In this document: one piece after another, positions 62,241 through 64,000 of the stretch
Position numbering within the stretch: position 1 is the first letter of the stretch
Layout: the number at the start of each line of letters is the position of its first letter
The notes under the pieces: generated by a model
Told to the model about the DNA's origin: nothing
The model's input: the letters and a program-made list of their open reading frames with translations, nothing else
The model's database searches: none
Translations under genes and position numbers: made by a program
DNA from: Mycolicibacterium anyangense
GTDB lineage: Bacteria; Actinomycetota; Actinomycetes; Mycobacteriales; Mycobacteriaceae
NCBI RefSeq assembly: GCF_010731855.1
Contig: NZ_AP022620.1
Span: 4,340,001 to 4,404,000 of the forward strand
DNA length: 64,000 nt
Direction: 5' to 3'

Positions 62241-62837
62241 ATGTTGGGAATACGGGCGAGGTTGCGCCCACCACCGATGGCGGCCTGGAGTGCCGCGGTT
62301 GCTCTCGTCGGCACACTGGTGGCGGGGGTGGCAGGCACCCCGATTGCGGGCGCCGAACCAAATCAACAGGATCCGGGCGCCAGCCCCTACCCCGACATTC
62401 GGTACTACGACAAACTCGACCCCCTGCAGTTCGCTCAGCCCGGCGGCATCTGGTTCATCGCCCCCACCGGACAGAACTGCGGAATCTGGGGGCTCGGTAG
62501 TTTCGGCTGCGCAGGCAACATCCCTGGCGCACCGCCGGGGGTGAGTCACATCGGTTGGATCGACGGTGACCGTGCGGTGCACTACGACTGGTCGATGGAC
62601 GTGAGATTTCCTGCCACTGCGGCCGTCCAGGTTCTCGCACCGCGCAGTTCGGTCACTCATGAGGGCACCACCTGCGCTGCGACGCCGGACGGCCGGACCT
62701 ACTGTGAGCGCGGGCCGTTGCGCTTCGTGATCGAAGCGGATCGCACCTGGTTGTCCCCGCCGTGGATGGACCTGAGCTGGATCGAATTGGGTCCGGCGTC
62801 CTGCAGCCCGCCAGGAGGCGGCCCCTGCTACAGCTGA
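62241..62837 (+). CDS. Small exported protein, end of the mce operon
   Basis: The 198-residue product has a signal peptide (core AAVALVGTLVAGVAG, ending PIAGA) and a mature domain with seven cysteines. The segment GGIWFIAPTGQNCGIWG recalls secreted mycobacterial proteins of unknown function. TAGGAG lies upstream of the ATG. A weak hairpin (GAGCG/CGCTC, 62836-62849) follows the stop. Confidence 0.68.
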   Translation: MLGIRARLRPPPMAAWSAAVALVGTLVAGVAGTPIAGAEPNQQDPGASPYPDIRYYDKLDPLQFAQPGGIWFIAPTGQNCGIWGLGSFGCAGNIPGAPPGVSHIGWIDGDRAVHYDWSMDVRFPATAAVQVLAPRSSVTHEGTTCAATPDGRTYCERGPLRFVIEADRTWLSPPWMDLSWIELGPASCSPPGGGPCYS

Positions 62838-62883
62838 GCGCAGGCGCTCGCCGCCTCTGCAGCGCTGCCCGTCACATGTCTGT

Positions 62884-63927
62884 TCAAGGCGCCACCACGA
62901 TCCGGATCGGATTGCCCTCGGCATGCTCGAGTGCCCGGATGCCCTCGTGGATGTCCTCGAGCGCAATGACCTGGCTGACCGACCGGCTCAGATCGAGCCT
63001 GCCCCGCGATACCAGGGCGGCCAGCGTCTCGATATCGGCGTTCTGATAGCCGAGGTGGCCGAGGACCTGCTTCTGACTGAGCCCGAACATCGACGTCGGC
63101 CCCACCGTGGGCGACTCGGCGCTCATCCCGACTCCGACCAGGCGGCCGCCGACGGTGAGCGCGTCCAGCGCCTGTTCGAAGGTCACCTTCAGCCCGACGG
63201 CGTCGAACGCCACGTCGAGCTTGCGTCCGCCGGTGGCCGCGGCCAGCTTGTCCTTGAATTCCGGGTCGCGGGAGTCGAACGCATAGTCGGCACCCAGTTC
63301 CAGGGCGCGCTCGCGGACCACCGGGTTGATGTCGACGGCGATCACCGGCACCGCCCCGACGAGGCGGGCCAGCTGCACGATGTGAGTGCCGACCCCGCCG
63401 ACACCCCACACTCCGACCGACTCACCGACGCGCACCTTGCCGGTGTGTACCACCGCGCCGAACGGTGTCGAGACCGCGTCGGCCAGGATCGCGGCCTGAT
63501 CCAGCGGGACATTGTCGGGAACGCGGGTCAGTCCCGCCGCCTGGGCGATCGTGTACTCGGCCCACGCGCCGTCGTAGGCGAAGGCCATCAGCTGGATCCA
63601 CTGGCAATTGGCCAGGTCCCCGCGCCGGCAGTTCGGGCATTGCAGGCACGGCCGCCCGGCGGCGAGCACCACCCGATCTCCCTCGGACCAGCCGGTGACG
63701 CCGGGCCCGAGCTTGGCGATGGTCCCCGAGGCCTCGTGCCCCTGGGTGACCACCGGGCGCTGGGCCGGGAAAGTGCCGTTGATCAGGCTGAGGTCGGAGT
63801 GGCAGATGCCGCAGAAGGCGACCTTGACCAGTACCTCGCCCTCGCCCGGCTCCGGGATCGGAACATCTTCCAGAACAACAGCTTTCGTATCGGCGTAGAA
63901 CCGTTCCGCCCGCATCGTCGCAACCAT
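62884..63927 (-). CDS. Zinc-dependent alcohol dehydrogenase
   Basis: The 347-residue MDR-family enzyme has the catalytic zinc motif CGICHSDL and GHEASG, the structural zinc set C-x2-C-x2-C-x7-C (CLQCPNCRRGDLANC), and the NAD-binding GVGGVGTHIVQLA. It oxidises an alcohol to an aldehyde or ketone with NAD(P). The ATG at 63927 is supported by GGAGGAAGG upstream; an ATG four codons in is the alternative. It is convergent with the mce operon and not obviously tied to it. The specific substrate is unknown. Confidence 0.93.
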   Translation of the reverse strand: MVATMRAERFYADTKAVVLEDVPIPEPGEGEVLVKVAFCGICHSDLSLINGTFPAQRPVVTQGHEASGTIAKLGPGVTGWSEGDRVVLAAGRPCLQCPNCRRGDLANCQWIQLMAFAYDGAWAEYTIAQAAGLTRVPDNVPLDQAAILADAVSTPFGAVVHTGKVRVGESVGVWGVGGVGTHIVQLARLVGAVPVIAVDINPVVRERALELGADYAFDSRDPEFKDKLAAATGGRKLDVAFDAVGLKVTFEQALDALTVGGRLVGVGMSAESPTVGPTSMFGLSQKQVLGHLGYQNADIETLAALVSRGRLDLSRSVSQVIALEDIHEGIRALEHAEGNPIRIVVAP

Positions 63928-64000
63928 CGGTAGTCCTTCCTCCAGTCGAGTGACAAACTACGCCCCCGGTCCGGTCTCGTGGTTAGAGTGGCGGATATGG
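63928..64000 (+). other. Divergent upstream region, possible start of a next gene
   Basis: The last bases hold the ribosome binding site and promoter region of the alcohol dehydrogenase. An ATG at 63997-63999 may start a plus-strand gene beyond the edge; with one codon visible nothing can be said about it. Confidence 0.25.

Noticed and set aside
62836..62849. Short hairpin after the last mce-operon gene
   Set aside because: A stem of five or six pairs without a U-tract is too weak to call a terminator.

Overview
The window comes from a GC-rich actinobacterium of the Mycobacteriaceae. The evidence is a complete type VII secretion locus with PE, PPE and Esx genes, a YrbE/Mce lipid-import operon, an F420-type LLM oxidoreductase, KstR-like and MmpS-like elements, and many GTG starts with 1-4 base start/stop overlaps. 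I see no tRNA, rRNA, CRISPR array, insertion sequence or phage gene.

Region by region. (1) 1-4140: the 5' part of ctaD (cytochrome oxidase subunit I, minus strand, cut by the left edge), then a two-gene operon (steroid-reductase-like DUF1295 protein and a flavoprotein) behind a perfect match to the KstR sterol-repressor consensus, then a small secreted protein and a strong hairpin terminator. (2) 4323-22454: a complete ESX-2 secretion locus in M. tuberculosis ESX-2 gene order: Rv3899c-like, YbaB-like, eccB2, eccC2, PE, PPE, esxD, esxC, espG2, Rv3888c-like ATPase, eccD2, mycP2, eccE2, eccA2. (3) 22461-30939: convergent to eccA2, a soluble Ser/Thr kinase overlapping an Rv3860-like MinD-type ATPase, then divergent gltB-gltD (glutamate synthase). 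The ESX-1 locus that separates these two blocks in M. tuberculosis is absent here. (4) 30961-33945: a FabR/DesT-like TetR repressor divergent from an acyl desaturase and its ferredoxin reductase, with two operator-like palindromes between them. (5) 33946-39841, minus strand: a GT39-type membrane glycosyltransferase, a NodB-type deacetylase, and a three-gene uracil-catabolism (URC) set: GTP-cyclohydrolase-II-like URC1, DUF1688 URC4 and uracil phosphoribosyltransferase.

(6) 39963-51642 is the most unusual part. A tightly overlapping plus-strand operon encodes three paralogous proteins (550, 550 and 546 residues). Each looks like the substrate-binding plus phosphohistidine part of rifampin phosphotransferase, without any ATP-grasp domain. 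With them is one pyruvate-phosphate-dikinase-like ATP-grasp/phosphohistidine protein, its small helical partner, a CrtC/AttH-lipocalin-like protein, an F420-type LLM oxidoreductase and a TetR regulator. A second lipocalin-like protein and a second TetR lie on the other strand. This reads as a split, multi-acceptor phosphotransferase (dikinase) system; its substrate is unknown. Related 15-bp palindromes lie at both ends of the cluster. (7) 51778-62837: the right-hand palindrome also lies upstream of a mce operon (small ORF, yrbEA, yrbEB, mceA-F, an Mce-associated protein and four exported proteins). Co-regulation of lipid import with the dikinase cluster is therefore possible. (8) A zinc alcohol dehydrogenase (minus strand) closes the window.

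How the parts may work together (inference): ESX-2 and its flanking ATPases form one secretion module. The KstR-box operon, the desaturase locus and the mce operon point to sterol and lipid metabolism. The dikinase cluster may phosphorylate hydrophobic or hydroxylated compounds brought in by the neighbouring Mce system.
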